NCBI RefSeq assembly: GCF_020400585.1
Contig: NZ_JAINVF010000023.1
Coordinates: 48,845-112,844, forward strand
Reading direction: 5' to 3'
Source of the DNA: Streptomyces sp. NK08204
GTDB taxonomy: Bacteria > Actinomycetota > Actinomycetes > Streptomycetales > Streptomycetaceae
Length of the DNA stretch: 64,000 nt
A program made the position numbers and the translations under genes. The stretch's first letter is position 1. Every line of letters starts with the position of its first letter. The notes below the pieces were generated by a model. It ran no database searches. It was given only the letters and a program-made list of their open reading frames with translations, and was not told the DNA's origin. Below, piece by piece: positions 7,887 through 16,825 of this stretch.

Positions 7887-9094
7887 GCGCCAACGCCGAA
7901 GGGGGCGATTCGCATGAACGCCACTCGCACGAGCGTCACGAGCCCTACGCCTGGCACGAGCCGACGAAGCGGCACGCGCACGAACACACGCAATCGCACG
8001 CTGGGAACGGAACTGTGAACCACGGCCCCGACGAAATGGGCTTCGAGGAGCGGGACCCGGCCCTCACCGGCCTCGCCCCCGACGAACTGGCCCTGCGCCG
8101 GATGCTGCACTCGGCGGTCGACGACGTCGAACCGAGCGACGGCGCGCTGGACCACCTGCGCCGCGCCGTCCCCGCCCGGCGGGCCCGCAAGCGGCAGGCC
8201 GCCGTCGGGATGGCCGCCGCGGCGCTGTTCATCGGCACCGCGATCCCCGCCCTCGTGCACGTCTCCAACGCCGTCGGCTCAGACCCCAACACCGCCATGG
8301 CCGGACAGTCCTCCGCGGCCCACAGCGGCAACGGCCACGGCAAGGACCACGGCGGCGACACCGGCACCAGGCGCGACGACCCCGGCGGCAGGTCCGCAGA
8401 GCCCGGCAAGGACCCCGGCAGCAGCGGCGACCGGCAGGGCGGCGGCGACAGCGGCACGAGCACCGGCTCCACGCAGGGCGCCGACCCCTCCGCCACCGTC
8501 GCCACCACGGTCCCGGTGTGCACGCCGGAACAGCTGGGCTCCGCCACCGGCAGCGCCGAGGCCCCCGACTCCGCGGGCACCGTCTACGGCGTCTTCCGCG
8601 TCAGCAACGTCTCCCGCTCCGCCTGCACCGTCGGCGGGACGGGCACGGTGGGCGTGACGCCGCAGGGCGCCGCCGACCCGGCCAAGGTCAGCGCCGTCCG
8701 GCATGTGGCCGGGGACGCGGCGGCCGGCCTGCCCGATCCCTCCCAGGAGGTCACCGGACTGGTGCTGCAACCCGGCTCGGCCTACGAGGAAAAGTTCGCC
8801 TTCGTGCCCTCGGAGACCTGCCCCATCGCCACCACCCCCACCGGCAGCACCACCGGCCCGGACAGCGGCGGCCCCTCGCCCGACCCGACCACCACCGAGG
8901 ATCCCGGCACCACCAGCGGCACGGACACGAGCGGCGCGACGGGCACCACCCCCCAGCTCGTCACCGAGGACGGCACGGCCGAGGGCAGCATCGTGGTCAC
9001 CCACACCACGCAGACGGGCGCGACGGCCACCGCCACGGTGCCCGGCGCGTGCGCCGGGACGGTGTACTACACCGGGGTGCTGGCGGGGTCGTAG
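7883..9094 (+). CDS. Single-pass membrane protein coupled to the sigma factor (possible anti-sigma factor)
   Basis: 403 residues; the ATG at 7883 overlaps the sigma-factor stop by four bases. Order: a His-rich hydrophilic start with repeated HERH/HEPY-like elements (about 1-45), an acidic helical segment (LAPDELALRRMLHSAVDDVEPSDGALDHLRRAV), one membrane helix (about 100-125) and a long Gly/Ser/Thr/Asp outer region ending in a beta-rich domain with several Cys (VCTPEQ, SACTVGG, ETCPIA, GACAGT). The cytoplasmic helices could hold the sigma factor. No HxxxCxxC motif is present, so an anti-sigma role is inference from overlap and topology. An alternative start is the GTG near 8016. Confidence 0.75.
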   Translation: MSANAEGGDSHERHSHERHEPYAWHEPTKRHAHEHTQSHAGNGTVNHGPDEMGFEERDPALTGLAPDELALRRMLHSAVDDVEPSDGALDHLRRAVPARRARKRQAAVGMAAAALFIGTAIPALVHVSNAVGSDPNTAMAGQSSAAHSGNGHGKDHGGDTGTRRDDPGGRSAEPGKDPGSSGDRQGGGDSGTSTGSTQGADPSATVATTVPVCTPEQLGSATGSAEAPDSAGTVYGVFRVSNVSRSACTVGGTGTVGVTPQGAADPAKVSAVRHVAGDAAAGLPDPSQEVTGLVLQPGSAYEEKFAFVPSETCPIATTPTGSTTGPDSGGPSPDPTTTEDPGTTSGTDTSGATGTTPQLVTEDGTAEGSIVVTHTTQTGATATATVPGACAGTVYYTGVLAGS

Positions 9095-9119
9095 GCCCCC
9101 GCCCGTGGCCCCGCCCCTC

Positions 9120-9911
9120 TCAGACGGACGTCGTCCGCTGAGAGGGCTGCTGCTCCGGTACCAGGCCCAGCGCCGCGTCCCGGACGACCTCCACCTCGCG
9201 GCGCAGCAGCCGGAACCACATGAAGACCACGAAGCCCGCGAAGACGAACCACTCGCCGGTGTAGCCGAGGTTCTGGAACGCCTTCAGGTCGAGACCGGTG
9301 TTGTCCGGCGCGGTCGCGGGCACGGCCTTCATGCCCGCGTCGGCCTTGTCCAGGGTGATCCAGGCGTCGTACAGCCGGTACGGCACCAGGTTCACCAGCG
9401 TGGCCGAGCTGATCGCCGACGTCTGCCCGGCGGGCAGCCCGCCGCGGTTGCTGACCCCGTTGTCCCCGGGGGTCTCGGACGCCTGGAGCGCGCCGGTGAC
9501 GGTGACCTCGCCGGCCGGCGCCTCGGGTGCCTTCGCCGGGTCCGCCGCGCCGGGCAGCCAGCCGCGCACCACCGGCAGGGCCTTGCCGGAGTCGGTGCGC
9601 AGCAGGGTGAGGACGTAGAAGCCGTTCCTGCCGTCCAGCCGCCGGTCGGGCACCAGGAGCTGCTTGCCGTACCGGCCGCTCGCGGTGGCCCGCCGTCCCG
9701 AGGTGCTCTTGTCGACGGGCAGCAGCTCGGCCAGCGGCCGGGCGGCCTCCCGCCTGCCGGAGTCGGCCTGCCGGGTTGCGGTGCGGTGGTCCTGCATCCG
9801 CGCCTCGAACCGGCTCAGTTGCCACGACCCCATGAAGACGCAGAACGGGATGGCGAGCAGCACGAAGACGTTGATGCCCCACCAGCGGGGTGTCAGCAGA
9901 AACCGGTACAC
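9120..9911 (-). CDS. SURF1 family cytochrome oxidase biogenesis protein
   Basis: About 263 residues from the GTG at 9911 (VYRFLLTPRWWG); a GTG three codons earlier (9920) is also possible and neither has a strong ribosome site. The N-terminal membrane helix INVFVLLAIPFCVFMGSWQL includes the conserved G-x-WQ of SURF1. A periplasmic domain follows with VVRGWLPGAADPAK, and a C-terminal membrane helix (GEWFVFAGFVVFMWFRLL). SURF1 proteins help assemble heme-copper oxidases. Single gene, stop close to and convergent with the sigma-factor operon. Confidence 0.9.
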   Translation of the reverse strand: MYRFLLTPRWWGINVFVLLAIPFCVFMGSWQLSRFEARMQDHRTATRQADSGRREAARPLAELLPVDKSTSGRRATASGRYGKQLLVPDRRLDGRNGFYVLTLLRTDSGKALPVVRGWLPGAADPAKAPEAPAGEVTVTGALQASETPGDNGVSNRGGLPAGQTSAISSATLVNLVPYRLYDAWITLDKADAGMKAVPATAPDNTGLDLKAFQNLGYTGEWFVFAGFVVFMWFRLLRREVEVVRDAALGLVPEQQPSQRTTSV

Positions 9912-10026
9912 AGCCTCCACGGTACGGCGCCGGTGCGGGGCGGCACGGCCCGGGGTTCGCGAAGTTATCCACAGGCTTGCGCACGAACGACACCAATTGT
10001 CGGTGCGACCAGGCAGTATGGGGCGC

Positions 10027-11847
10027 ATGACTGGGGCCATGAGCGAGAGCAGCAAGCCGGACACACCTGACATGCCGGACTGGGAGCGGCGCTTCCGGGC
10101 GCCCCGGGTGTCACTGCCCGACTGGGCGGTGGACGCCCCGGAGCGCTCCCTGTTCGTGTCGAACGCCACGGGCACGTACGAGCTGTACGCGTGGGACCGC
10201 GCGACGGGCGAGCAGCGCCAGGCCACGCACCGGCCGAACGGCACGACGGACGGCGTGCTCTCCCCGGACGGCGCGTGGATCTGGTGGTTCGACGACAAGG
10301 ACGGCGACGAGTTCGGCATCTGGCGCCGCCAGCCCTTCGCCGGGGGCCCGGACGAGCCGGCCGTCCCCGGCCTGGAGCCCTCCTACCCCGCCGGTCTGGC
10401 GCTGGCCCGCGACGGCCGCACGGCGGTGGTGGGCCGCTCCACGGACGAGGACGGCACCACCATCCACCTCACCCGCGAGGGGGAACCGCCCGTCGAGGTC
10501 TACCGGCACCGCGAGTCGGCCGGCGTCGGTGACCTCTCGTACGACGGCTCCCTGATCGCCGTCGAGCACACCGAGCACGGCGACGCCATGCACGCGGCGC
10601 TGCGTGTGCTGCGCCCGGACGGCACGACGGTCGCCGAGCTGGACGACACCAAGGGCGGCGAGCAGGAGCTGGGCCTGGAGGTGATGGGCTTCGCCCCGGT
10701 CGCCGGTGACACCCGCCTGCTCATCGGCCACCAGCGCCGGGGCCGCTGGGAGCCGCTGGTGTGGAACGTGGCCACGGGCGAGGAGACCGACCTGGCCTTG
10801 GACCTGCCGGGCGACGTCGGCGCCGAGTGGTACCCGGACGGTTCGGCCCTGCTCGTCGAGCACGGCTTCGAGGCCCGCGGCGAACTGTTCCGCTACGACC
10901 TGGCCACCCACGAGCTGACCCGCATCCCCACCCCGTCCGGCACGGTCTCCGGGGCGACGGCCCGGCCCGACGGCAGCGTGGAGTACCTGTGGTCGTCGGC
11001 GGCGCACCCGCCCGTGGTCCGGTCCACGGCGGGGGGGATCGTCCTGGACCCGCCCGGCATGAAGTGCCCGCCGTCGGTGGCCGTGGAGGACGCCTGGGTG
11101 GAGGGTCCCGGCGGCCGTATCCACGCCCTGATCCAGAAGCCGGCCGGTGCCACCGGCCCCCTGCCCACGGTCTTCGACCTGCACGGCGGCCCGACCTGGC
11201 ACGACAGCGACTCCTTCGCGGCGGGCCCGGCGGCCTGGGTGGACCACGGCTACGCGGTGGTCCGCGTCAACTACCGCGGCTCCACGGGCTACGGCCGCGC
11301 CTGGACCGACGCCCTCAAGCACCGGGTCGGCCTGATCGAGCTGGAGGACGTCGCCGCCGTCCGCGAGTGGGCGATCGCCTCGGGCCTCGCCGACCCGGAC
11401 CGGCTGGTCCTCACCGGCGGCTCCTGGGGCGGCTACCTCACCCTGCTCGGCGTCGGCACCCAGCCCGACGCATGGGCGGTGGGCATCGCGGTGGTGCCGG
11501 TCGCGGACTACGTCACGGCCTACTACGACGAGATGGAGTCCCTGAAGGCCATGGACCGCACACTGCTCGGCGGCACTCCCGAGGAGGTCCCGGAGCGCTT
11601 CGAGGCGTCCTCCCCGCTGACCTACGTGGACCGGGTCAAGGCCCCCGTGTACATCTCGGCGGGCGTCAACGACCCGCGCTGCCCGATCCGCCAGATCGAC
11701 AACTACGTCAAGAGACTGGAGGCCCGGGGCGCGGTCCACCAGGTGTACCGCTACGACGCCGGGCACGGCTCCCTGGTGGTGGACGAGCGCATCAAGCAGG
11801 TGCGCCTGGAGATCGAGTTCGCGCAGCGGCATCTGGGGCGGGCGTAG
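10027..11847 (+). CDS. S9 family prolyl oligopeptidase (acylaminoacyl-peptidase type)
   Basis: About 606 residues from ATG 10027 (ATG 10039 is equally possible). The first 360 residues form a WD/TolB-like beta-propeller (LYAWDRATGEQRQATH, LSPDGAWIWWF, LSYDGSLIAVEHTEHG). The C-terminal alpha/beta hydrolase domain carries the triad: Ser466 in GGSWGGY, Asp549 in GVNDPRCP and His580 in DAGHGS. No signal peptide is seen, so it is a cytoplasmic peptidase acting on short peptides or blocked amino acids. Convergent with the TrkA-N gene downstream, with a UUCG hairpin between. Confidence 0.93.
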   Translation: MTGAMSESSKPDTPDMPDWERRFRAPRVSLPDWAVDAPERSLFVSNATGTYELYAWDRATGEQRQATHRPNGTTDGVLSPDGAWIWWFDDKDGDEFGIWRRQPFAGGPDEPAVPGLEPSYPAGLALARDGRTAVVGRSTDEDGTTIHLTREGEPPVEVYRHRESAGVGDLSYDGSLIAVEHTEHGDAMHAALRVLRPDGTTVAELDDTKGGEQELGLEVMGFAPVAGDTRLLIGHQRRGRWEPLVWNVATGEETDLALDLPGDVGAEWYPDGSALLVEHGFEARGELFRYDLATHELTRIPTPSGTVSGATARPDGSVEYLWSSAAHPPVVRSTAGGIVLDPPGMKCPPSVAVEDAWVEGPGGRIHALIQKPAGATGPLPTVFDLHGGPTWHDSDSFAAGPAAWVDHGYAVVRVNYRGSTGYGRAWTDALKHRVGLIELEDVAAVREWAIASGLADPDRLVLTGGSWGGYLTLLGVGTQPDAWAVGIAVVPVADYVTAYYDEMESLKAMDRTLLGGTPEEVPERFEASSPLTYVDRVKAPVYISAGVNDPRCPIRQIDNYVKRLEARGAVHQVYRYDAGHGSLVVDERIKQVRLEIEFAQRHLGRA

Positions 11848-11868
11848 GGAGCCGGGCTCCTCGGCCGG

Positions 11869-11886
11869 GAGCCCCTTCGGGGGCTC
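11869..11886. terminator. Bidirectional UUCG hairpin between convergent genes
   Basis: GAGCCCC-TTCG-GGGGCTC is a perfect 7-base stem with a UUCG tetraloop, 21 bases after the peptidase stop and overlapping the end of the TrkA-N gene on the other strand. It probably terminates both transcripts. Confidence 0.65.
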
Positions 11887-13753
11887 AGCCCAGTTCGGCC
11901 AGGCCCCTTCGGGTGGCGGCCACCACCACACGGTCCTCTTTCTGCAGCACGTGGTCGGGCGGGACGTCGGTGCGGCCCTCCAGGGCCAGCACCCGCCAGG
12001 CCCCGGCCCGGAACGCGGCGGACACCGTCCTTCCCTCCAGCTCCGGGTGGCCGGCCACGTCCACCGCGGCGAACAGCAGGACACGCCGTTCCACCGGGAT
12101 CGCGCCGAGGATCTGCCGGCCGAGCATCGCGCCCGCGAACGCCGGCGCGGCGAGGTGCGTGACGCTGCGGCTGCGGGTGCGGGCGTGCGGGTGGGCGGCG
12201 CGCAGGGTGCGGTAGACGGCGGTGGCGAAGTCGTCGTCGTACAGGCGCAGGACCACCCGCAGGTCCGGCCGGACGGACCGCGCGTACAGCACCGCCTCCA
12301 GGTTGGTGGTGTCCGCGCTGGTCACCGCCAGCAGGACATGGGCGCGGTGGATCTTCGCGGCCTCCAGGACGCCCTCCTCGGTCACATCACCCAGCACCAC
12401 CGGCACCCGCAGCCGCCGCGCGGTCGCCAGCCCCCTGGCCTCCGGGTCGGACTCCACGCACACCACCGGGATCTGCAGTTCCCGCAGCCGGGTCAGTACA
12501 CGGGTGCCGATCTTCCCGAGCCCGAGCAGCACCACATGTCCGCCCAGTCCGCGCGGCGGCCTGCGCAGCGCGGACGCGGTACGGAACGTGCCCAGCGCCT
12601 CCAGGACCGCGGCCAGCAGCACCGGCAGGAGCAGCAACCCGACGAGTCCGGACAGCAGTTGCAGGATCTGCCTGCCGAGGGACTCCCCGAGGGCGGGGTC
12701 GTCGATCGCGAACATGTCCAGCAACGTGAGGTAGAAGGCCCGCAGCGGGTGGATGCCCGTCACCACCCACAACGCGACCGCCAGCGCCAGCACGCAGCCC
12801 ACGATCCCCGCGAGCGACCACCGCAGCCGCCGCGAGAACAGCGAGCCGAGCGGCACCACGCCCCCTACTCCGCGCCCGTTCGCGGCGGCCCCCCGCTCGT
12901 CCGCGAACGACACCTGCTCCAGCACCACGGTCGCCCGGCCGGCGGCCCGCCGTACCTCGTCGTCGTCCGGCAGCAGCCGGGGCCCGTGTTCCCCGCTGCC
13001 CTCGGAGCCGTCGGCCCCGGCCGGATCCGTGCTGGTCGCGGAGAGCAGCGCCAGCGTGCACAGCCCGGGCGCGGGGACGTGCCCGACCCCGGCGGGCAGC
13101 CGTTCCACGGCCCGCAGCAGCAGCCCGTCGGTCTGGACGACCTTGGTGGTCCCGGCGATCGCGGACGCGGCCAGCGCGGGTGCGGCGGTGTCCGCGTCGG
13201 ACAGCACGGTGGTGGAGGCGTCCACGGCTCCGACGGTGCCGTCGCCGGTCGCCAACGCGGCAGCCTGGTCGAGGAGTTCCTCGATGTGCTGGCCCAGCCG
13301 CCGGTTGTACAGGCGCAGGACGAGCCGGATCCTCGGGTTGAGCCGTCGGGCGGTCAGCGCCGCCCGGATGTTGGTCTCGTCGTCGTCGTAGACGAGGGCG
13401 AGCGCGGCGGCCCGCTCGACACCGGCCTCGGCGAGCGTGACCTCGGTGACCGCGGCGGCCTCCACCATGCGTGCGCCGTCCGGCCCGTCGACGTTGCCGC
13501 CGGGGCCGGGGCCGGGGCCGGGGCCGGGGGTGCTTCCGGCGCCTGCACCGTGCCCGCCGCTCCCGCCGGCCCTGGCGACGGCCGCGCTGACCATCCGGTC
13601 GAGCAGCCCGGACGTGCCGCGCGCCCGGCCCACCACCGGGGGGCGGGCCGTGCGTTCGTCCGGCGGTACGACGAGGGTGACCCGTTCGCCGTGGACGCCG
13701 CGCAGTTCGGCGGCCAGCCGGTGCGCGAGTCCGTCGTCACCGCAGACGATCAT
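11885..13753 (-). CDS. TrkA-N / potassium channel NAD-binding domain protein
   Basis: About 622 residues from the ATG at 13753 (MIVCGDDGLAHRLAAEL); the frame opens back to 13852 and that GTG start cannot be excluded. Two TrkA-N (RCK) Rossmann domains are visible: one at the N-terminus (IVCGDDGLAHRLA) and one after the membrane part (HVVLLGLGKIGTRVLTRL). Between them lie two membrane helices with a possible pore loop (LAGIVGCVLALAVALWVVTG and LLSGLVGLLLLPVLLAAVLEA). This is the plan of actinobacterial potassium-channel-like proteins with tandem RCK domains. A (PG)-rich linker (GPGPGPGPGG) interrupts the first domain. Confidence 0.85.
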   Translation of the reverse strand: MIVCGDDGLAHRLAAELRGVHGERVTLVVPPDERTARPPVVGRARGTSGLLDRMVSAAVARAGGSGGHGAGAGSTPGPGPGPGPGGNVDGPDGARMVEAAAVTEVTLAEAGVERAAALALVYDDDETNIRAALTARRLNPRIRLVLRLYNRRLGQHIEELLDQAAALATGDGTVGAVDASTTVLSDADTAAPALAASAIAGTTKVVQTDGLLLRAVERLPAGVGHVPAPGLCTLALLSATSTDPAGADGSEGSGEHGPRLLPDDDEVRRAAGRATVVLEQVSFADERGAAANGRGVGGVVPLGSLFSRRLRWSLAGIVGCVLALAVALWVVTGIHPLRAFYLTLLDMFAIDDPALGESLGRQILQLLSGLVGLLLLPVLLAAVLEALGTFRTASALRRPPRGLGGHVVLLGLGKIGTRVLTRLRELQIPVVCVESDPEARGLATARRLRVPVVLGDVTEEGVLEAAKIHRAHVLLAVTSADTTNLEAVLYARSVRPDLRVVLRLYDDDFATAVYRTLRAAHPHARTRSRSVTHLAAPAFAGAMLGRQILGAIPVERRVLLFAAVDVAGHPELEGRTVSAAFRAGAWRVLALEGRTDVPPDHVLQKEDRVVVAATRRGLAELG

Positions 13754-14255
13754 GTGTGCCGACGCCACGCCGGGCCCGCTTTGGTTCGGAACGCTCCCCA
13801 CGGCGGTGAAGACTGCCCCAAGAACACCGGTGGTTCCAGGAACGGCCTGCACGGCCGTGCCGTCAGCCCGACGCCAGGGCGTCGGTGCCCATGGGCCGGT
13901 CGTCCGGCGTGATGGCCGCCTGCTCCCGGCCGGTGGAGTACCGGTCCGTCGTCCATGCCGTCGTCCACGCGGTCGTCGGTGGAGTGGCCGGCCGTGCCGG
14001 GCGGGGCGACGTCCGGGGGCGTAAGGGCCGCAACAAGCTGACGAGGCATGCGACAGGCCGTGTGCAGCGCCGGTGACGCTCCTGCGCGCAGTCCTGGGGG
14101 ACTTCGCGGGGCGTCAGCCGTGGACTGCGCCAGAGCGTGGACTGCGCCGGAGATCCCCTTGCGTTCGATACGGGGTGGGGGTATACATGAAGTCGTCGCC
14201 AGGTACCCCAGGGGGGTATGAGGACCGCCGCCTCCGTGAGCTGCGAGGAGCAGAC
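13754..14255. other. Intergenic region between the TrkA-N gene and the copper ATPase
   Basis: 502 bases without a supportable gene. It holds the alternative N-terminus of the minus-strand TrkA-N gene, a short run of imperfect GTCGTCCA-type direct repeats near 13950-13980 and the CsoR-like operator listed separately. Confidence 0.5.
14174..14219 (+). promoter_or_regulatory. CsoR-like copper operator upstream of the P-type ATPase
   Basis: GGTACCCCAGGGGGGTAT at 14202-14219 matches the G/C-tract pseudo-palindrome bound by CsoR copper repressors (TACCCC-n-GGGGTA). A second related half, GGTGGGGGTATAC, lies at 14174-14186. The element is 37 bases before the ATPase start. It fits copper-induced derepression; the csoR gene itself is not in the window. 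Confidence 0.65.
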
Positions 14256-16523
14256 ATGACCACCACCACGACATCCGGTGCCGCCGAGGTCGAACTCGCC
14301 ATCGGCGGAATGACCTGTGCTTCCTGCGCCGCCCGCATCGAGAAGAAGCTCAACCGCATGGACGGCGTCGAGGCCACCGTCAACTACGCCACGGAGAAGG
14401 CGAAGGTCACCTTCCGCGAGGACGTCACCGTCGCCGACCTGATCGCCACGGTCGAGGCCACCGGCTACACCGCCCGCGAGCCCCGGCCCGCCCGCACCGA
14501 GGCGGAGTCCGGCACCGGTGCGGCGGCAACGGAGGCCGACGAACTGCTGCCCTTGCGGCAGCGGTTGGTGACCGCGGTGGCGCTCGCGGTGCCGGTGATC
14601 GCGATGGCGATGGTCCCGGCGCTGCAGTTCGAGTACTGGCAGTGGCTGTCGCTGACGCTCACGGCGCCGGTGGTGACGTACGCCGCCTGGCCCTTCCACA
14701 AGGCCGCCTGGACCAACGCCCGGCACGGCGCCGCCACCATGGACACGCTGGTCTCGGTCGGTACGTCGGCCGCGTTCCTGTGGTCGCTGTGGGCGCTGTT
14801 CTTCGGGAGCGCCGGCATGCCCGGCATGACGCACTCCTTCGAGCTGACGATCGCGCGCAGTGACGGCGCCGGGAACATCTACCTGGAGGCCGCGGCCGGG
14901 GTCACCGCCTTCATCCTGGCCGGCCGGTACTTCGAGGCCCGCTCCAAGCGCCGGGCGGGGGCGGCACTCAAGGCCCTGCTCGAACTCGGCGCCAAGGAAG
15001 TCACCGTACTGCGCGGCGAGCGCGAGGAACTCGTGCCGGTCGCGGAGTTGCAGGTCGGGGACCGTTTCCTGGTCCGTCCCGGTGAGAAGGTTGCCACCGA
15101 CGGCACGGTGGTCGAGGGCTCCTCGGCGGTGGACGCCTCGATGCTCACCGGCGAGTCCATGCCGGTCGAGGTCGCTGCCGGGGACGCGGTCACCGGCGCG
15201 ACCCTGAACGCGGGCGGCCGGCTGGTCGTGCAGGCCACCCGGGTCGGCGCGGACACCCAGCTCGCCCGGATGGCGAAGATGGTGGAGGACGCCCAGAACG
15301 GCAAGGCCGCCGCCCAGCGGCTCGCCGACCGGATCTCCGCGGTGTTCGTTCCCGTCGTGATCGTCCTGGCCATCGCCACCCTGGGCTTCTGGCTCGCCAG
15401 CGGCGCGAGTCCGACCGCCGCCTTCACCGCCGCGGTCGCCGTCCTGATCATCGCCTGCCCGTGCGCCCTCGGTCTCGCCACCCCGACCGCGCTCATGGTC
15501 GGCACCGGGCGCGGCGCACAGCTCGGCATCCTCATCAAGGGCCCCGAGGTGCTGGAGAGCACCCGCAAGGTCGACACCATCGTCCTGGACAAGACCGGCA
15601 CCGTCACCACCGGCCGCATGACCCTGCTGGCCGTGCACACCGCCGCGGGCACCGACGAGAAGGACGCCCTGCGCCTGGCCGGCGCCCTGGAGCACTCCTC
15701 CGAGCACCCCGTCGCGCAGGCCGTGGCCGCCGGAGCCACCGCCCGCGTCGGCACCCTGCCGGCCCCCGAGGACTTCGCCAACGTGCCCGGCCTGGGTGTC
15801 CAGGGGGTCGTCGAGGGGCACGCCGTACTCGTCGGCCGCGAGCAGTTGCTGGCCGAGTGGGCGATGTCCCTGCCGGACGACCTCAAGCGGAAGAAGACCG
15901 CCGCCGAAGCCGCCGGTCGCACGGCCATCGCGGTCGCCTGGGACGGCGAGGCCCGCGCGGTCCTCGAAGTCGCCGACGCCGTCAAGGAGACCAGCCCCGA
16001 GGCCATCCGCCGGATGCGCGCCCTCGGCCTGACCCCGATGCTGCTGACCGGCGACAACCGGGCCGTCGCCGAGGCCGTGGCCGCCGAGGTGGGCATCGCC
16101 CCGGAGCACGTGATCGCCGAGGTCCTGCCGCAGGACAAGGTCGACGTCGTCAAGCGCCTTCAGGGCGAAGGGCGTTCGGTCGCCATGGTCGGTGACGGCG
16201 TCAACGACGCCGCGGCGCTCGCCCAGGCCGACCTGGGCCTGGCGATGGGGACCGGTACCGACGCCGCGATCGAGGCCGGTGACCTGACCCTGGTCCGCGG
16301 GGACCTGCGGGTCGCGGCCGACGCCATCCGGCTGGCCCGCCGGACTCTGGGCACCATCCGCTCCAACCTCTTCTGGGCCTTCGTCTACAACGTCGCCGCG
16401 CTGCCGCTGGCCGCGGCCGGACTGCTCAACCCGATGATCGCGGGCGCCGCGATGGCCTTCTCCTCCGTCTTCGTCGTCGGCAACAGCCTGCGCCTGCGCC
16501 GCTTCCAGCCCGCCGACCGCTGA
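14256..16523 (+). CDS. copA: Copper-translocating P1B-type ATPase
   Basis: 755 residues from ATG 14256, preceded by GCGAGGAG. An N-terminal heavy-metal-associated domain has GMTCASC (Cys21, Cys24). Then come membrane helices, the actuator domain with MLTGESMPVE, the membrane metal site CPC at 401-403 (ACPCALGLATP), the phosphorylation site DKTGT with Asp445, the HP motif in EHSSEHPVAQ, and GDGVNDAAALAQADLG. It exports Cu(I) from the cytoplasm. The CsoR-like operator just upstream and a strong terminator downstream suggest a one-gene copper-induced unit. Confidence 0.95.
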   Translation: MTTTTTSGAAEVELAIGGMTCASCAARIEKKLNRMDGVEATVNYATEKAKVTFREDVTVADLIATVEATGYTAREPRPARTEAESGTGAAATEADELLPLRQRLVTAVALAVPVIAMAMVPALQFEYWQWLSLTLTAPVVTYAAWPFHKAAWTNARHGAATMDTLVSVGTSAAFLWSLWALFFGSAGMPGMTHSFELTIARSDGAGNIYLEAAAGVTAFILAGRYFEARSKRRAGAALKALLELGAKEVTVLRGEREELVPVAELQVGDRFLVRPGEKVATDGTVVEGSSAVDASMLTGESMPVEVAAGDAVTGATLNAGGRLVVQATRVGADTQLARMAKMVEDAQNGKAAAQRLADRISAVFVPVVIVLAIATLGFWLASGASPTAAFTAAVAVLIIACPCALGLATPTALMVGTGRGAQLGILIKGPEVLESTRKVDTIVLDKTGTVTTGRMTLLAVHTAAGTDEKDALRLAGALEHSSEHPVAQAVAAGATARVGTLPAPEDFANVPGLGVQGVVEGHAVLVGREQLLAEWAMSLPDDLKRKKTAAEAAGRTAIAVAWDGEARAVLEVADAVKETSPEAIRRMRALGLTPMLLTGDNRAVAEAVAAEVGIAPEHVIAEVLPQDKVDVVKRLQGEGRSVAMVGDGVNDAAALAQADLGLAMGTGTDAAIEAGDLTLVRGDLRVAADAIRLARRTLGTIRSNLFWAFVYNVAALPLAAAGLLNPMIAGAAMAFSSVFVVGNSLRLRRFQPADR

Positions 16524-16546
16524 CCCCAGCCCCCCGGGACCTGCGC

Positions 16547-16580
16547 GGCGCCCGCCGTCTCACTGCAGACGGCGGGCGCC
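16547..16580 (+). terminator. Strong hairpin after the copper ATPase
   Basis: GGCGCCCGCCGTCT / AGACGGCGGGCGCC, a perfect 14-base stem with a 6-base loop, 24 bases after the stop, followed by CCGCTTTCAC. Confidence 0.8.
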
Positions 16581-16717
16581 CCGCTTTCACGTGTCCGAGC
16601 ACGCCTGCGCCGGGTCGACGACCCAGGACGAGATCGAGCGCCGGGTGCGTGAGCCGATCGCGGACCCCGGCTGAGCGTCAACCTGTTCTCCTCGAGGACA
16701 CGTCGGCATCGTGGTGT

Positions 16718-16750
16718 GTTCACACCCCGCTCTTACCGTCGCCTCACCCG
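16718..16750 (+). promoter_or_regulatory. Candidate PHO box upstream of the alkaline phosphatase
   Basis: Three consecutive 11-base units, GTTCACACCCC, GCTCTTACCGT and CGCCTCACCCG, resemble the PhoP direct-repeat unit of Streptomyces (consensus about GTTCACCCGCC), most strongly in the first. The element lies 76 bases before the phosphatase start, and phosphatase genes are known PhoP targets. Confidence 0.45.
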
Positions 16751-16825
16751 GCATGTCCGGGAGCGCCCGCGGCCGGCACGCAAGGGGGGTCGGGCCGCGG
16801 CGCCCAGCGTCCTAGGAGCATCCGC

